Of a stretch of DNA of 11,118 nt, positions 1 to 7,215 are shown in pieces. The position numbers and the translations under genes were made by a program. How positions within the stretch are numbered: the first letter of the stretch is position 1; the number at the start of each line of letters is the position of its first letter. The notes beneath the pieces were generated by a model. That model searched no databases. It was not told where the DNA came from and was given only the letters and a program-made list of their open reading frames with translations. Source of the DNA: RGIG6353 sp045535585 (GTDB taxonomy: Bacteria > Bacillota > Clostridia > Oscillospirales > SIG627); contig JAZSLY010000096.1 in NCBI GenBank assembly GCA_045535585.1, forward strand, positions 1 to 11,118, read 5' to 3'.

Positions 1-80
1 AAGAATTGATTGAATGCGTTGAATTAAAAAAGTCCCTAATATTAGGGACTTTTTTAATTCAACGCATTCAATCAATTCTT
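1..80. repeat. Perfect 80-bp palindrome with central bidirectional terminator
   Basis: Positions 1-40 and 41-80 are exact reverse complements with no spacer. The core is a GTCCCTAAT/ATTAGGGAC stem flanked by A6 on the left and T6 on the right, the layout of a Rho-independent terminator working in both directions. It lies 26 bp beyond the stop of the minus-strand DHHW gene and would end that operon. The outer 25 bp of each arm, beyond the A/T tracts, is longer than a terminator needs. Because the palindrome runs exactly to the first base of the window, it could extend further left, or it could be a fold-back assembly artefact at a contig end. Confidence 0.85.
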
Positions 81-105
81 TTCCAAAAGACAAGCAATCT
101 TTCGG

Positions 106-1221
106 TTATTTCAGAAGAAGCAGGTTGGTATCGGTCGTGATACGCTCAAGTGAGTAACAAAATAGTAGTTCCGTTGCGTTGTGTTCAATACATAATTCGG
201 ATACGTTTCCGCGATAATACCGAGGATCCACCATGACGATCTTTTTGTAGGAGGGCACGAACAGAGGGACGATACTGTTTGCAAAGGAATCTTTGACAAT
301 GAACAAAACATCACTGCCATTGTTGTCGAGGTTTTCGATGACCGTAATGGGATGATTTCCATCGACAAAGATTGGGTACCAGTCATATTCTTTCAGGTGC
401 TCGGCAAAGATCAGGCTGTTAAACGTGCCCTCGCGGTCAGAAAAAGCAACCTGTACGGATACAGGTGGTTCATGGATGACGAGTTGTTCACCCGATGTAA
501 GCCAAAGCGCAGAGCGAGAACGAGTGGACCCAACATAGCCCTCGACAGTATGCCGCAAGAAATAGGACGCTTCCAGTGGCGCCTTGCCAACATAGGACAT
601 ATATGCGACGTAAGCGGCATATGCGCCGTCGGAATTCCAATGGTGATCGGTCCGGTAGAACCATTCCGATCCGTTTTCAGAAAAGAGATCGAGCAAGGGA
701 ACAAGCTCGGCACCTGCAGTCGAAAGCGCAGCAAAAATCTGATCGTCGAGGTATAGATCAGACAATGCATCAGGCAAAGCATCTCTTCGGACAAAGCCTG
801 TAGAAGGCGGAACAAGGAATCGAACGGGTATGCCGACGGTTCCACTCAAGCGGTTGATGCGTGTAACTCGTTTTTCAATCTCAGCAAAATTAAGATCAAG
901 GGGCTTTTCAACAAGGTATCCTTCGCGGTCATAATAGATGTCGGCGGATACCTGCCGACCGGTCAGCAGCGTTTCATATCCATTGATACCAACAAATAAT
1001 TCGCGCAAGGGCAGCTGATCTGCCAAGTATTCTTCGATATCGTCATCAAAATTCCATTCGTTCAGTGAATCAACAGGAAACGTTGGCGTCTGCGTAAGAT
1101 TTCGTCGTTCGGAATCGGAAAATGTACGATCAGGTGTTACTAACCACCAGATCGGAACGATAAAGATGACGAAGACAAATAGTACGACCGATATAAGGTT
1201 GAGGGTAATTCTTTTCTTCAT
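106..1221 (-). CDS. DHHW-motif, AlgJ/AlgX-like secreted O-acyltransferase partner
   Basis: This 371-residue protein probably works with the MBOAT protein encoded just upstream to move acyl (likely acetyl) groups onto an extracellular polysaccharide or wall polymer. Residues 8-29 are a single hydrophobic N-terminal segment, a signal anchor or uncleaved signal peptide, so the rest should be extracytoplasmic. A FSDSERR segment near residue 34 resembles the FSExENR motif near the start of this family. The diagnostic DHHW motif is at 192-195 (YRTDHHWNSDGAY), and a KDSFAN motif at 310-315 supplies the candidate serine of the SGNH-like fold. The start has a GAGGT Shine-Dalgarno sequence about 6 bp upstream and lies 7 bp after the MBOAT stop. 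Family assignment is firm; the acyl donor and target polymer are not visible. Confidence 0.88.
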   Translation of the reverse strand: MKKRITLNLISVVLFVFVIFIVPIWWLVTPDRTFSDSERRNLTQTPTFPVDSLNEWNFDDDIEEYLADQLPLRELFVGINGYETLLTGRQVSADIYYDREGYLVEKPLDLNFAEIEKRVTRINRLSGTVGIPVRFLVPPSTGFVRRDALPDALSDLYLDDQIFAALSTAGAELVPLLDLFSENGSEWFYRTDHHWNSDGAYAAYVAYMSYVGKAPLEASYFLRHTVEGYVGSTRSRSALWLTSGEQLVIHEPPVSVQVAFSDREGTFNSLIFAEHLKEYDWYPIFVDGNHPITVIENLDNNGSDVLFIVKDSFANSIVPLFVPSYKKIVMVDPRYYRGNVSELCIEHNATELLFCYSLERITTDTNLLLLK

Positions 1222-1228
1222 GTAAACC

Positions 1229-2614
1229 TCAGAATCGGAAATAGATGAAGGGATTATAGCTTTGCGATGCTAGAGCTGCAACACAAAGCAGGAATACCAA
1301 GGAGCCGGCGACGATGGCAAGCGCAGATGAAATGCGACGGTTAGATATGCGCTTTGCAACGTGTGCACCGATCGGCGTGGAGGCAAAGGCGCACAGAATC
1401 ATCCAAGGGAGATATCCGAGTACCCACGCAAGGGCTTGCTTTGAGATGATTCCGGCTTCGCCAACGACAAACAATGATGTCATAAAGGAGCCCATTTCCG
1501 AAAAGTCTGTGAAATAGAAGATTCCCCAGCCAAGGACAATGAACAATAATGCATACAGGTGTCGAATCACCTTGGGGGCGTGCTCCAGCGCACGAAGCAG
1601 AAACAGCTTTTCGATCATCAAAAGAAGTCCAAAGTAGAGACCCCAGAGGACGAAATTCCAGCTTGCGCCGTGCCATATACCCGTAAGAAGCCATACTACG
1701 AGAATATTTCTCAAATGCTTCACGGCAGAAACACGGTTACCACCCAGGGGGATATAGACGTATTCTCTGAACCAGGTGCCCAGAGAAATGTGCCAGCGTC
1801 TCCAGAATTCAGTAATATTCTTTGAAATATAGGGGTAGTTGAAGTTTTCAAGGAACTCGAAGCCAAACATTCTTCCAAGACCTATCGCCATATCGGAGTA
1901 GCCCGAAAAATCAAAATATATCTGCAGAGTAAAGGCGATAATTCCAAGCCAGGCGGTGAGGGCAGGTGGGGAGTCCATAAGGGAAACCTTGTCCCAAAGC
2001 GTACCGAACTGGTTTGCAAGGAGTACCTTTTTAGAAAGACCCACCACGAAGCGCAGAGCGCCCGACGCAAATTTTTCGGGGGTCTCCACCCTTGTGTCAA
2101 GCTGTTCTGCCACCGTCTTATATTGAACGATAGGGCCTGCAATAAGCTGGGGGAAAAGGGCAACGTAACAGCCGAAGCTGACGATGCTTTTCTGCACCTC
2201 TGTTTTCCCACGGTATACGTCGATGACGTAGGACATCATCTGGAAGGTATAGAAGCTGATGCCGATGGGCAAAAGCACCCGAAGGGCAAGGCTTGAGCCG
2301 AAAAGAAAATTGATATTATCAAGGAAAAAGCCCGTGTACTTGAAAAAGCCGAGAAGAGCGATATCAAGCGCCACCGTCACGATGAGGACAGCACGGGAAG
2401 CCCGTCCCTTTTTTTCGCCCGCCAGCCGTCCTCCGACGTAGTTTATCACGATGGAGGCAATCATCAATAGGGAGAATTTAGGCTCACCCCAGGCGTAAAA
2501 AATAAGGCTCGTTATCAGGAGGAAAAAATTCCTGAAGCGCCGTGGGATAATATAGTACCCGAGTAATACTATGGGTAAAAATCTGAAAAGAAAAAGCAGA
2601 CTTGAAAAAACCAT
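1229..2614 (-). CDS. MBOAT family membrane O-acyltransferase (AlgI/DltB-like)
   Basis: This 461-residue polytopic membrane protein has many hydrophobic helices from residue 3 to the C-terminus. Family hallmarks are PIGISFYTFQ (116-125), the QIYFDFSGYSDMAIG stretch (231-245), WRRWHISLGTW (271-281) and TGIWHGASWNFV (311-322), in which His315 is the expected catalytic histidine. Members pass an activated acyl group across the membrane to secreted polymers, as AlgI does for alginate and DltB for teichoic acid. The DHHW gene next door fits the AlgI plus AlgJ arrangement rather than DltB, because no dlt genes are nearby. An AAGGAAAT Shine-Dalgarno sequence precedes the ATG. The gene starts 15 bp after pth, so it probably shares the transcript from the cysteine desulfurase promoter; no promoter is evident in the gap. 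Length is normal for the family. Confidence 0.93.
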   Translation of the reverse strand: MVFSSLLFLFRFLPIVLLGYYIIPRRFRNFFLLITSLIFYAWGEPKFSLLMIASIVINYVGGRLAGEKKGRASRAVLIVTVALDIALLGFFKYTGFFLDNINFLFGSSLALRVLLPIGISFYTFQMMSYVIDVYRGKTEVQKSIVSFGCYVALFPQLIAGPIVQYKTVAEQLDTRVETPEKFASGALRFVVGLSKKVLLANQFGTLWDKVSLMDSPPALTAWLGIIAFTLQIYFDFSGYSDMAIGLGRMFGFEFLENFNYPYISKNITEFWRRWHISLGTWFREYVYIPLGGNRVSAVKHLRNILVVWLLTGIWHGASWNFVLWGLYFGLLLMIEKLFLLRALEHAPKVIRHLYALLFIVLGWGIFYFTDFSEMGSFMTSLFVVGEAGIISKQALAWVLGYLPWMILCAFASTPIGAHVAKRISNRRISSALAIVAGSLVFLLCVAALASQSYNPFIYFRF

Positions 2615-2629
2615 ATTTATTTCCTTTTT

Positions 2630-3259
2630 TTAGTTATACTTACACATAGCGCCGTCGATATCGCCCGACACCATAAGCTCTATTGCCTCCACGGCTTTTT
2701 TAGAGGCGTCACGCACGAGGGCGGCGTCCTCTGCCGAGAACTTACCAAGCACCCAGTTAACTAAGTCATAGTCGGGGTGAGGCTTCTCGCCAACGCCTAT
2801 CTTCACACGGGGATAGGCACTTGTTGAAAGGTGGGCTTCTATTGATTTCAGCCCGTTGTGACCCCCGTGAGATCCACGTCGGCGAACACGGAGCTTGCCC
2901 GGGGCAAGAGAAATATCGTCGGAAATGATTATCACGTTTTCGGGGGGTATCTTGTAAAAGCGAGCCGCCTCCCCTACCGCCTCACCCGAATTATTCATAA
3001 AGGTGGTGGGCTTCATAAGGAGCACTCTTTTTCCACCAATGGTGGCGTCCCCAACAAGTGCGTGAAACTTTGCCGTATCCACTCTGACACCGCATTTTTC
3101 GCATATGGCGTCTATGACCGTAAAGCCTGCGTTGTGCCTCGTGCCCTCATATTCACGGCCTACGTTGCCAAGACCTGCCACTATATATTCTATCTTGCCC
3201 ACATCCCTCTTTGCCTCACGCTCTTTTTCAAGGCGTGCAAAAATATCCATTATACTCAT
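2630..3259 (-). CDS. pth: Peptidyl-tRNA hydrolase
   Basis: This cytosolic enzyme cleaves the ester bond of peptidyl-tRNAs that drop off ribosomes, releasing tRNA for reuse. The 209-residue protein shows all the key positions: GLGN at 29-32, RHNAGF with catalytic His42, MNNSG at 88-92, the ISDD aspartates at 112-115 (Asp114 or Asp115), and GGHNG at 132-136. Two features are off the usual pattern. The conserved GLGNPG reads GLGNVG, and a charged extension of about 25 residues precedes the first beta strand. The start ATG overlaps the thiI stop as ATGA (3256-3259), indicating translational coupling. A second in-frame ATG nine bases on (residue 4) could be used instead, but the ATGA overlap favours the first. 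Assignment is secure. Confidence 0.96.
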   Translation of the reverse strand: MSIMDIFARLEKEREAKRDVGKIEYIVAGLGNVGREYEGTRHNAGFTVIDAICEKCGVRVDTAKFHALVGDATIGGKRVLLMKPTTFMNNSGEAVGEAARFYKIPPENVIIISDDISLAPGKLRVRRRGSHGGHNGLKSIEAHLSTSAYPRVKIGVGEKPHPDYDLVNWVLGKFSAEDAALVRDASKKAVEAIELMVSGDIDGAMCKYN

Positions 3260-4434
3260 CTTTCTATCACCATTTCCACTCTTGACTGAAACGCCTTTTC
3301 AAGAAGGGCTTCACGGTCCAGCTTTTCTTCTGCACGAACTACCTTTTCAAGTACGGGCTTTGTTCTGGGGTGTCTTGGAGTAAAGACGGTACAGCAGTCA
3401 TCAAAAGGCAGAATAGAGGTTTCAAAGGTGTCTATCTTCCTTGCCACCTCCACTATTTCCTCCTTATCCATACCGATGCAGGGACGGAAAACGGGGATAT
3501 TCACGGTGCAGTCGGTAACGGCAAGCGCCGCCATGGTCTGACTTGCCACCTGACCGATGCTCTCGCCCGTAATGAGAGCAGAAGCTCCCCTCTCCCTTGC
3601 CACTCTTTCGGCAAGAGGGTACATAAAACGGCGGAGAATGAGGGTGAAATAGTCCTCCTCGCAATTGTCTCTTATCGCCTCCTGAATTTCGGTAAGGCTG
3701 ATGATATGAAGGCGTACTCTGTCGGTGTAGTCGCAAAGCTTCTTCGCCAGAGCGCAGACCTTTTCCTTTGCTCTCTCGGAGGTATAGGGGAAGGACTCGA
3801 AGTGCACCGCCTCTATCTCCACGCCCCTTTTCGCTATCATATAGCCTGCCACAGGGGAATCTATTCCGCCCGACAGAAGAAGCATGGCGCGTCCGTTGGA
3901 GAGGTAGGGCATACCTCCTGCTCCGTGCTCTGAGCCTGCGTGGATATAGGCGTATTTTTCTCTTATCTCAACCCTTACCACTATTGCAGGGTTGACAACG
4001 TCCACCTTGACCTCGGGGCAGATTTCGGAAAGCTCGCCTCCCACCTCTGCCATAATTTCGGGAGAAGTGAGGGGGAAGGTTTTGTCGCTTCGCCTTGCGT
4101 CCACCTTAAAGGAGGGGTAGGGCGTTATATGCTTCGGAATATTTTCAAGGGACACGCGGAGGATATCCTCCATATTCTTCTCTGCCCGATAGGAAATGCA
4201 AAGGGAGACGATGCCGAACACCTTCTTCAAGTCCTCGAAGGCGCTTTCCACCATCAAGTCGTCCTTGGGGGTCACGTAGAGGGTGGACTGCATACACTCG
4301 AATTCAAAGCCGTCCTCACCCAGAAGGCGTCTCATACGCGCCTTTATTTTATCGCAAAGGAGCTTTTCAAAGGTGCGCTTGTTTGCGCCCTTCAGAATAA
4401 GCTCTCCGTATTTCATCAATATAGTTCTCGTCAT
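3256..4434 (-). CDS. thiI: tRNA 4-thiouridine synthase ThiI
   Basis: ThiI adenylates U8 of tRNA with ATP and replaces its oxygen with sulfur to give 4-thiouridine; in some bacteria it also helps make the thiazole of thiamine. The 392-residue chain has an N-terminal ferredoxin-like/THUMP region (about 1-165) and a PP-loop ATPase domain with the signature SGGIDSPVAGY (188-198). The DDCCTVFTPRHP motif at 345-356 carries the conserved catalytic-disulfide cysteine. The C-terminal rhodanese domain of the E. coli enzyme is absent, as is usual in Bacillota, so persulfide should come directly from the cysteine desulfurase encoded 11 bp upstream. The stop overlaps the pth start by 4 bp. Assignment is secure. 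Confidence 0.97.
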   Translation of the reverse strand: MTRTILMKYGELILKGANKRTFEKLLCDKIKARMRRLLGEDGFEFECMQSTLYVTPKDDLMVESAFEDLKKVFGIVSLCISYRAEKNMEDILRVSLENIPKHITPYPSFKVDARRSDKTFPLTSPEIMAEVGGELSEICPEVKVDVVNPAIVVRVEIREKYAYIHAGSEHGAGGMPYLSNGRAMLLLSGGIDSPVAGYMIAKRGVEIEAVHFESFPYTSERAKEKVCALAKKLCDYTDRVRLHIISLTEIQEAIRDNCEEDYFTLILRRFMYPLAERVARERGASALITGESIGQVASQTMAALAVTDCTVNIPVFRPCIGMDKEEIVEVARKIDTFETSILPFDDCCTVFTPRHPRTKPVLEKVVRAEEKLDREALLEKAFQSRVEMVIER

Positions 4435-4445
4435 AGTATATCCTC

Positions 4446-5558
4446 TTATCTTTTCGATATGTTTTTCATTATTTTTTCAAGACTCTCTGCAAGGGCTTTA
4501 ATTTCCTCCACTGTGTTGTAGCGTGAAAAGCTTACCCTCAACGCCCCGTCGGCGTGACGGGTGTCCAGTCCGAAGGCACGCAGAGTTGGGCTTGCGCCCT
4601 TCTTTGAGGAGCAGGCAGACCCGCTTGACACGAAGATGCCCTCGCTTGAAAGGGCGTGGAGAATTATTTCACTGCGATAGCCTGCAAGAGAAATATTGAG
4701 TAGCGTTTCCGAGGCTTTTTCGGGAAGGTTGAGGGTAACGCCCTCTATTTTCCCCATTTCCTCAAGAGCCGCAGTATAAAGAGCGTGGAAATGCTCGCCT
4801 GCCGTTTCCTCCGACACGGCTGCACCAAAGGCGGCAATGCCAATGGTGTTTTCCGTTCCGCTTCTCAATCCCCTCTCCTGCCCTCCGCCGAAGGTATGAG
4901 GGGGAAGAACGAGTCCTTTTTTCACGATAAGCGCACCCACGCCCTTTGGCGCGTGCACCTTGTGGGCAGAAACGGAAATAAGGTCTGCGCCAAGGGAGGA
5001 AAGAGACAGCCTTTCCTTCATATACGCCTGAACGCAGTCGCTGTGAACTATGGCACGGGGAGAGCGCGCCTTGACACGCCGTGATATTTCACGCACGTCG
5101 TATACTGCGCCCGTTTCGTTATTTACGCGCATCACGCTGACGAGAGCAACGTCGGTGGTGAGGGCTTCGTCAAGCTCTGCCATATCTATTCTGCCACCCT
5201 TGGTGGAAAGCCTTACTACCTCATACCCCTCGCTTTCAAGATAGCTTATGGGGTTTGCAACCGCAGGGTGCTCCGAGTCGGTGGTGATAATGCGCCGTCC
5301 CACCTTCATATTCTTTTTCGCTCCGCCGAGAATGGCGATGTTGTCGGCTTCCGTTCCGCTTGAGGTGAAAAACACCTCGTCCTCTCTTGCCGAAAGGGAG
5401 CGTGCCACGCGCTCTCGTGCCAGAGTTATTTCCTTTTCCGCCGTGAGTCCCACGGAATGAAGGGAGGAGGGGTTGCCGAAAACCTCGGTCATCTCCATAA
5501 TTTTCGCCTTCGCCTTCTCTGAAAGAGGGGTGGTGGCGCTGTTATCCAAATATATCAT
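4446..5558 (-). CDS. Cysteine desulfurase (NifS/IscS family, NifZ-like ThiI partner)
   Basis: This PLP enzyme converts cysteine to alanine and a protein-bound persulfide. In the 370-residue sequence, His97 (DSEHPAV), Asp174 (HSDCVQ) and Lys200 (SAHKVHAPKG, the Schiff-base lysine) form the cofactor site. Cys316 in SSGSACSSKKG is the persulfide-carrying cysteine on the active-site loop. An N-terminal MIYLDNSATTP is typical of the group. Its place directly ahead of thiI parallels the nifZ-thiI pair of Bacillus subtilis, in which the desulfurase serves tRNA thiolation rather than Fe-S assembly. No iscU/sufU gene is nearby, which agrees. It is the first gene of the minus-strand operon and is read from a TTGCCA-N17-TATAAT promoter. 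The Shine-Dalgarno sequence is weak (AGAGAG). The specific NifZ role is inferred from context. Confidence 0.94.
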   Translation of the reverse strand: MIYLDNSATTPLSEKAKAKIMEMTEVFGNPSSLHSVGLTAEKEITLARERVARSLSAREDEVFFTSSGTEADNIAILGGAKKNMKVGRRIITTDSEHPAVANPISYLESEGYEVVRLSTKGGRIDMAELDEALTTDVALVSVMRVNNETGAVYDVREISRRVKARSPRAIVHSDCVQAYMKERLSLSSLGADLISVSAHKVHAPKGVGALIVKKGLVLPPHTFGGGQERGLRSGTENTIGIAAFGAAVSEETAGEHFHALYTAALEEMGKIEGVTLNLPEKASETLLNISLAGYRSEIILHALSSEGIFVSSGSACSSKKGASPTLRAFGLDTRHADGALRVSFSRYNTVEEIKALAESLEKIMKNISKR

Positions 5559-5581
5559 TTCTGTCTCTCTTTATTTTTTTC

Positions 5582-5610
5582 TTGCAATTAACCGAAAACG
5601 GTATTATAAT
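5582..5610 (+). promoter_or_regulatory. Promoter for dus-sigma-anti-sigma operon
   Basis: TTGCAA at 5582-5587 and TATAAT at 5605-5610 are separated by exactly 17 bp, a good housekeeping (SigA-type) promoter on the plus strand with a predicted start near 5617. The spacer contains the small inverted repeat ACCG-AAAA-CGGT (5591-5602), a possible operator. The promoter interleaves with the divergent minus-strand promoter. Confidence 0.75.
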
Positions 5611-5614
5611 ATAC

Positions 5615-5643
5615 ATTATAGTATAAAGTTCGCCTTTTGGCAA
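5615..5643 (-). promoter_or_regulatory. Promoter for cysteine desulfurase-thiI-pth operon
   Basis: On the minus strand, TTGCCA (complement of 5638-5643) and TATAAT (complement of 5615-5620) are 17 bp apart. The predicted start is near 5608, about 50 bp ahead of the cysteine desulfurase ATG. The -10 element lies beside the plus-strand -10, so both promoters cannot easily be occupied at once. Confidence 0.75.
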
Positions 5644-5672
5644 GACAGGATTAAAAATTTTTAAGGATTAGT

Positions 5673-6638
5673 ATGGTTAAATTATTCTTTGCCCCTATGG
5701 CAGGAGTGGGCGACAGTGCCTTCCGCACTATCGTGAAAAGGCAGGGGGCAGATTTCGTTACAAGTGAAATGATTTCCGCAAAGGCGGTTTGCTTCGGGGA
5801 CAGAAAGACGGTGGAGCTTGCGTCACGCACCGACGAGGAGACCCCCTTCGCCCTGCAGATATTCGGAAGTGAGCCCGACTTTATGGCAAAGGGCGCGAAA
5901 ATTTTGAATGAGCGCTTCGCCCCCGATTTTATTGATATAAATATGGGCTGTCCCGTGAATAAGATAGTCAAAAACGGTGAGGGCTCGGCATTGATGAAAA
6001 GCCCCGCCCTCGTTTACGAGATAGTGTCACGGGTCAGGGAGGCGGTCTATCCCACCCCCGTCAGCGTGAAAATAAGGGCAGGCTTCGACTCGTCCCACAT
6101 AAACGCCGTTGAGGTGGCGCTTGAGGCAGAGCGAGGCGGAGCCGAGAGAATTGCGGTACACGGCAGAACGAGGGAGCAATTTTACTCCCCCGGTGTCAGC
6201 CTTGATATAATCCGTGACGTAAAGCGTGCCGTCGGGTGCGAGGTTATCGGCAACGGAGATATTTTTTCGGGTGAGGATGCACGCCGTATGCTTGACTATA
6301 CTGGGTGCGACGCCCTGATGATAGGCAGAGGAGCGCTTGGCAGACCTTGGGTATTCCGTGAGATAAAATGCGCCCTTGAAGGCAAGCCTACTCCTCCCTC
6401 CCCCGTGGGTGAGGAGCTTTATGAGGCTATTCTGACACATCTCGACCTTGCCGTCTCTCTTAAGGGTGAGAGGCGCGCCGTAATGGAGAGCCGTGCGCAG
6501 ATAGGCTGGTACGTCAGAAGCATACACGGTGCCGCAAGGGTGCGTGACAGAGTGAACAGATGCAATACCCGTGATGAGATACGGGATGCTATTGGGGTAA
6601 TAAAGGGAGGTGGAGACGACGGAAAAGTGCAGGAATGA
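5673..6638 (+). CDS. dusB: tRNA-dihydrouridine synthase, DusB type
   Basis: This FMN enzyme reduces specific uridines in tRNA to dihydrouridine using NADPH. The 321-residue TIM-barrel protein opens with FFAPMAGVGDSAFR (5-18). It carries the active-site cysteine Cys93 in INMGCPVNKIVKNGEGSALM, the RNA-contacting Lys133 (SVKIRAG), His163 in AVHGRTREQFY, and the FMN-phosphate binding segments VIGNGDI (191-197) and MIGRGALGRPW (216-226). The last two match the DusB-type subfamily common in Bacillota. An AAGGA Shine-Dalgarno sequence lies 5 bp before the ATG. It is the first gene of the plus-strand operon, and its last 29 bp overlap the sigma-factor gene. Family is secure; the DusB subclass is slightly less so. 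Confidence 0.94.
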   Translation: MVKLFFAPMAGVGDSAFRTIVKRQGADFVTSEMISAKAVCFGDRKTVELASRTDEETPFALQIFGSEPDFMAKGAKILNERFAPDFIDINMGCPVNKIVKNGEGSALMKSPALVYEIVSRVREAVYPTPVSVKIRAGFDSSHINAVEVALEAERGGAERIAVHGRTREQFYSPGVSLDIIRDVKRAVGCEVIGNGDIFSGEDARRMLDYTGCDALMIGRGALGRPWVFREIKCALEGKPTPPSPVGEELYEAILTHLDLAVSLKGERRAVMESRAQIGWYVRSIHGAARVRDRVNRCNTRDEIRDAIGVIKGGGDDGKVQE

Positions 6639-7215
6639 AGAAAAGCTTATCAAATCGGCGAAAAGCGGAAACGGCGACGCCTTCGGTGAGCTTGTAAGGC
6701 ATTACGAAAGGTTCGTTTTCAACGTCGCCTACTCCTTCGTGTCCGACACCGAGGATGCGCTGGACGTCTCACAGGACGCCTTTATCAAGGCTTGGCGCGG
6801 GCTCGGCTCTTTTCAGGGGAAGTCAAGCTTCTCCACCTGGCTATATAGAATTACCGCCAACGCCGCCCACGATGCTCTCGCCTTGAAAAAGCGGGACGGG
6901 GTAACGGCGGATATTGACACCGAGGTGGTCAAAAGTGAGGAGACCCCCGAGGACTCCTACGTAAAGGACGAGAGTGCAAGGGAATTAAGACGGGCGCTTT
7001 CGCTTCTTGACGAAGAAGCGCGGGAGATACTTATTTTAAGGGAATTTGAGGAGCTTTCCTACCTTGAAATTGCCGAGGTCTTATCCATTGAGCTGGGCAC
7101 GGTAAAAAGCAGAATAAACCGTGCAAGAATAAAGCTTCGTGAAATTCTTTCAAAAAATATGGAACAAACGAACGAAAACAAAGTCAAAAAGAGTGAAAAG
7201 GAAGGGGTGATATAA
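6610..7215 (+). CDS. ECF-type RNA polymerase sigma factor (SigW/RpoE-like)
   Basis: This 201-residue alternative sigma factor directs RNA polymerase to a stress or envelope regulon. Region 2 covers about 24-94, including the DALDVSQDAFIKAWRGL core-binding helix and the FSTWLYRITANAAHD DNA-melting segment. Region 4 covers about 125-180, with the helix-turn-helix YLEIAEVLSIELGTVKSRINRA. A lysine-rich tail follows. The only usable standard start in frame ahead of region 2 is GTG at 6610, inside dusB. The strong AGGGAGG (6604-6610) abuts that codon rather than sitting 5-9 bp before it, so the exact start is uncertain. The stop overlaps the anti-sigma ATG (TAATG, 7213-7217). The gene has no visible promoter of its own and probably depends on read-through from dusB. 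The target regulon cannot be read from this window. Confidence 0.92.
   Translation: METTEKCRNEEKLIKSAKSGNGDAFGELVRHYERFVFNVAYSFVSDTEDALDVSQDAFIKAWRGLGSFQGKSSFSTWLYRITANAAHDALALKKRDGVTADIDTEVVKSEETPEDSYVKDESARELRRALSLLDEEAREILILREFEELSYLEIAEVLSIELGTVKSRINRARIKLREILSKNMEQTNENKVKKSEKEGVI

Noticed and set aside
1..80. Telomere or protelomerase site of a linear replicon
   Set aside because: The palindrome form fits, but the core is a standard terminator and the neighbours are chromosomal housekeeping genes. No protelomerase is present.
352..845. Long open frames on both strands inside the DHHW gene
   Set aside because: They are shadow frames of a gene with clear family motifs, and have no ribosome site or recognisable domain.
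1229..2614. Composition break within the MBOAT gene suggesting a recombination joint
   Set aside because: The two halves look slightly different by eye, but I could not measure codon use and the protein motifs are continuous.
3370..4521. Plus-strand frames of 187 and 193 codons opposite thiI
   Set aside because: They run antisense to thiI, which has intact ATP-binding and catalytic motifs. No start signals or protein features support them.
5651..6653. Minus-strand frames across dusB (5651-5971 and 6027-6653)
   Set aside because: They are antisense to a gene with all Dus motifs. Their predicted proteins are low-complexity shadows.
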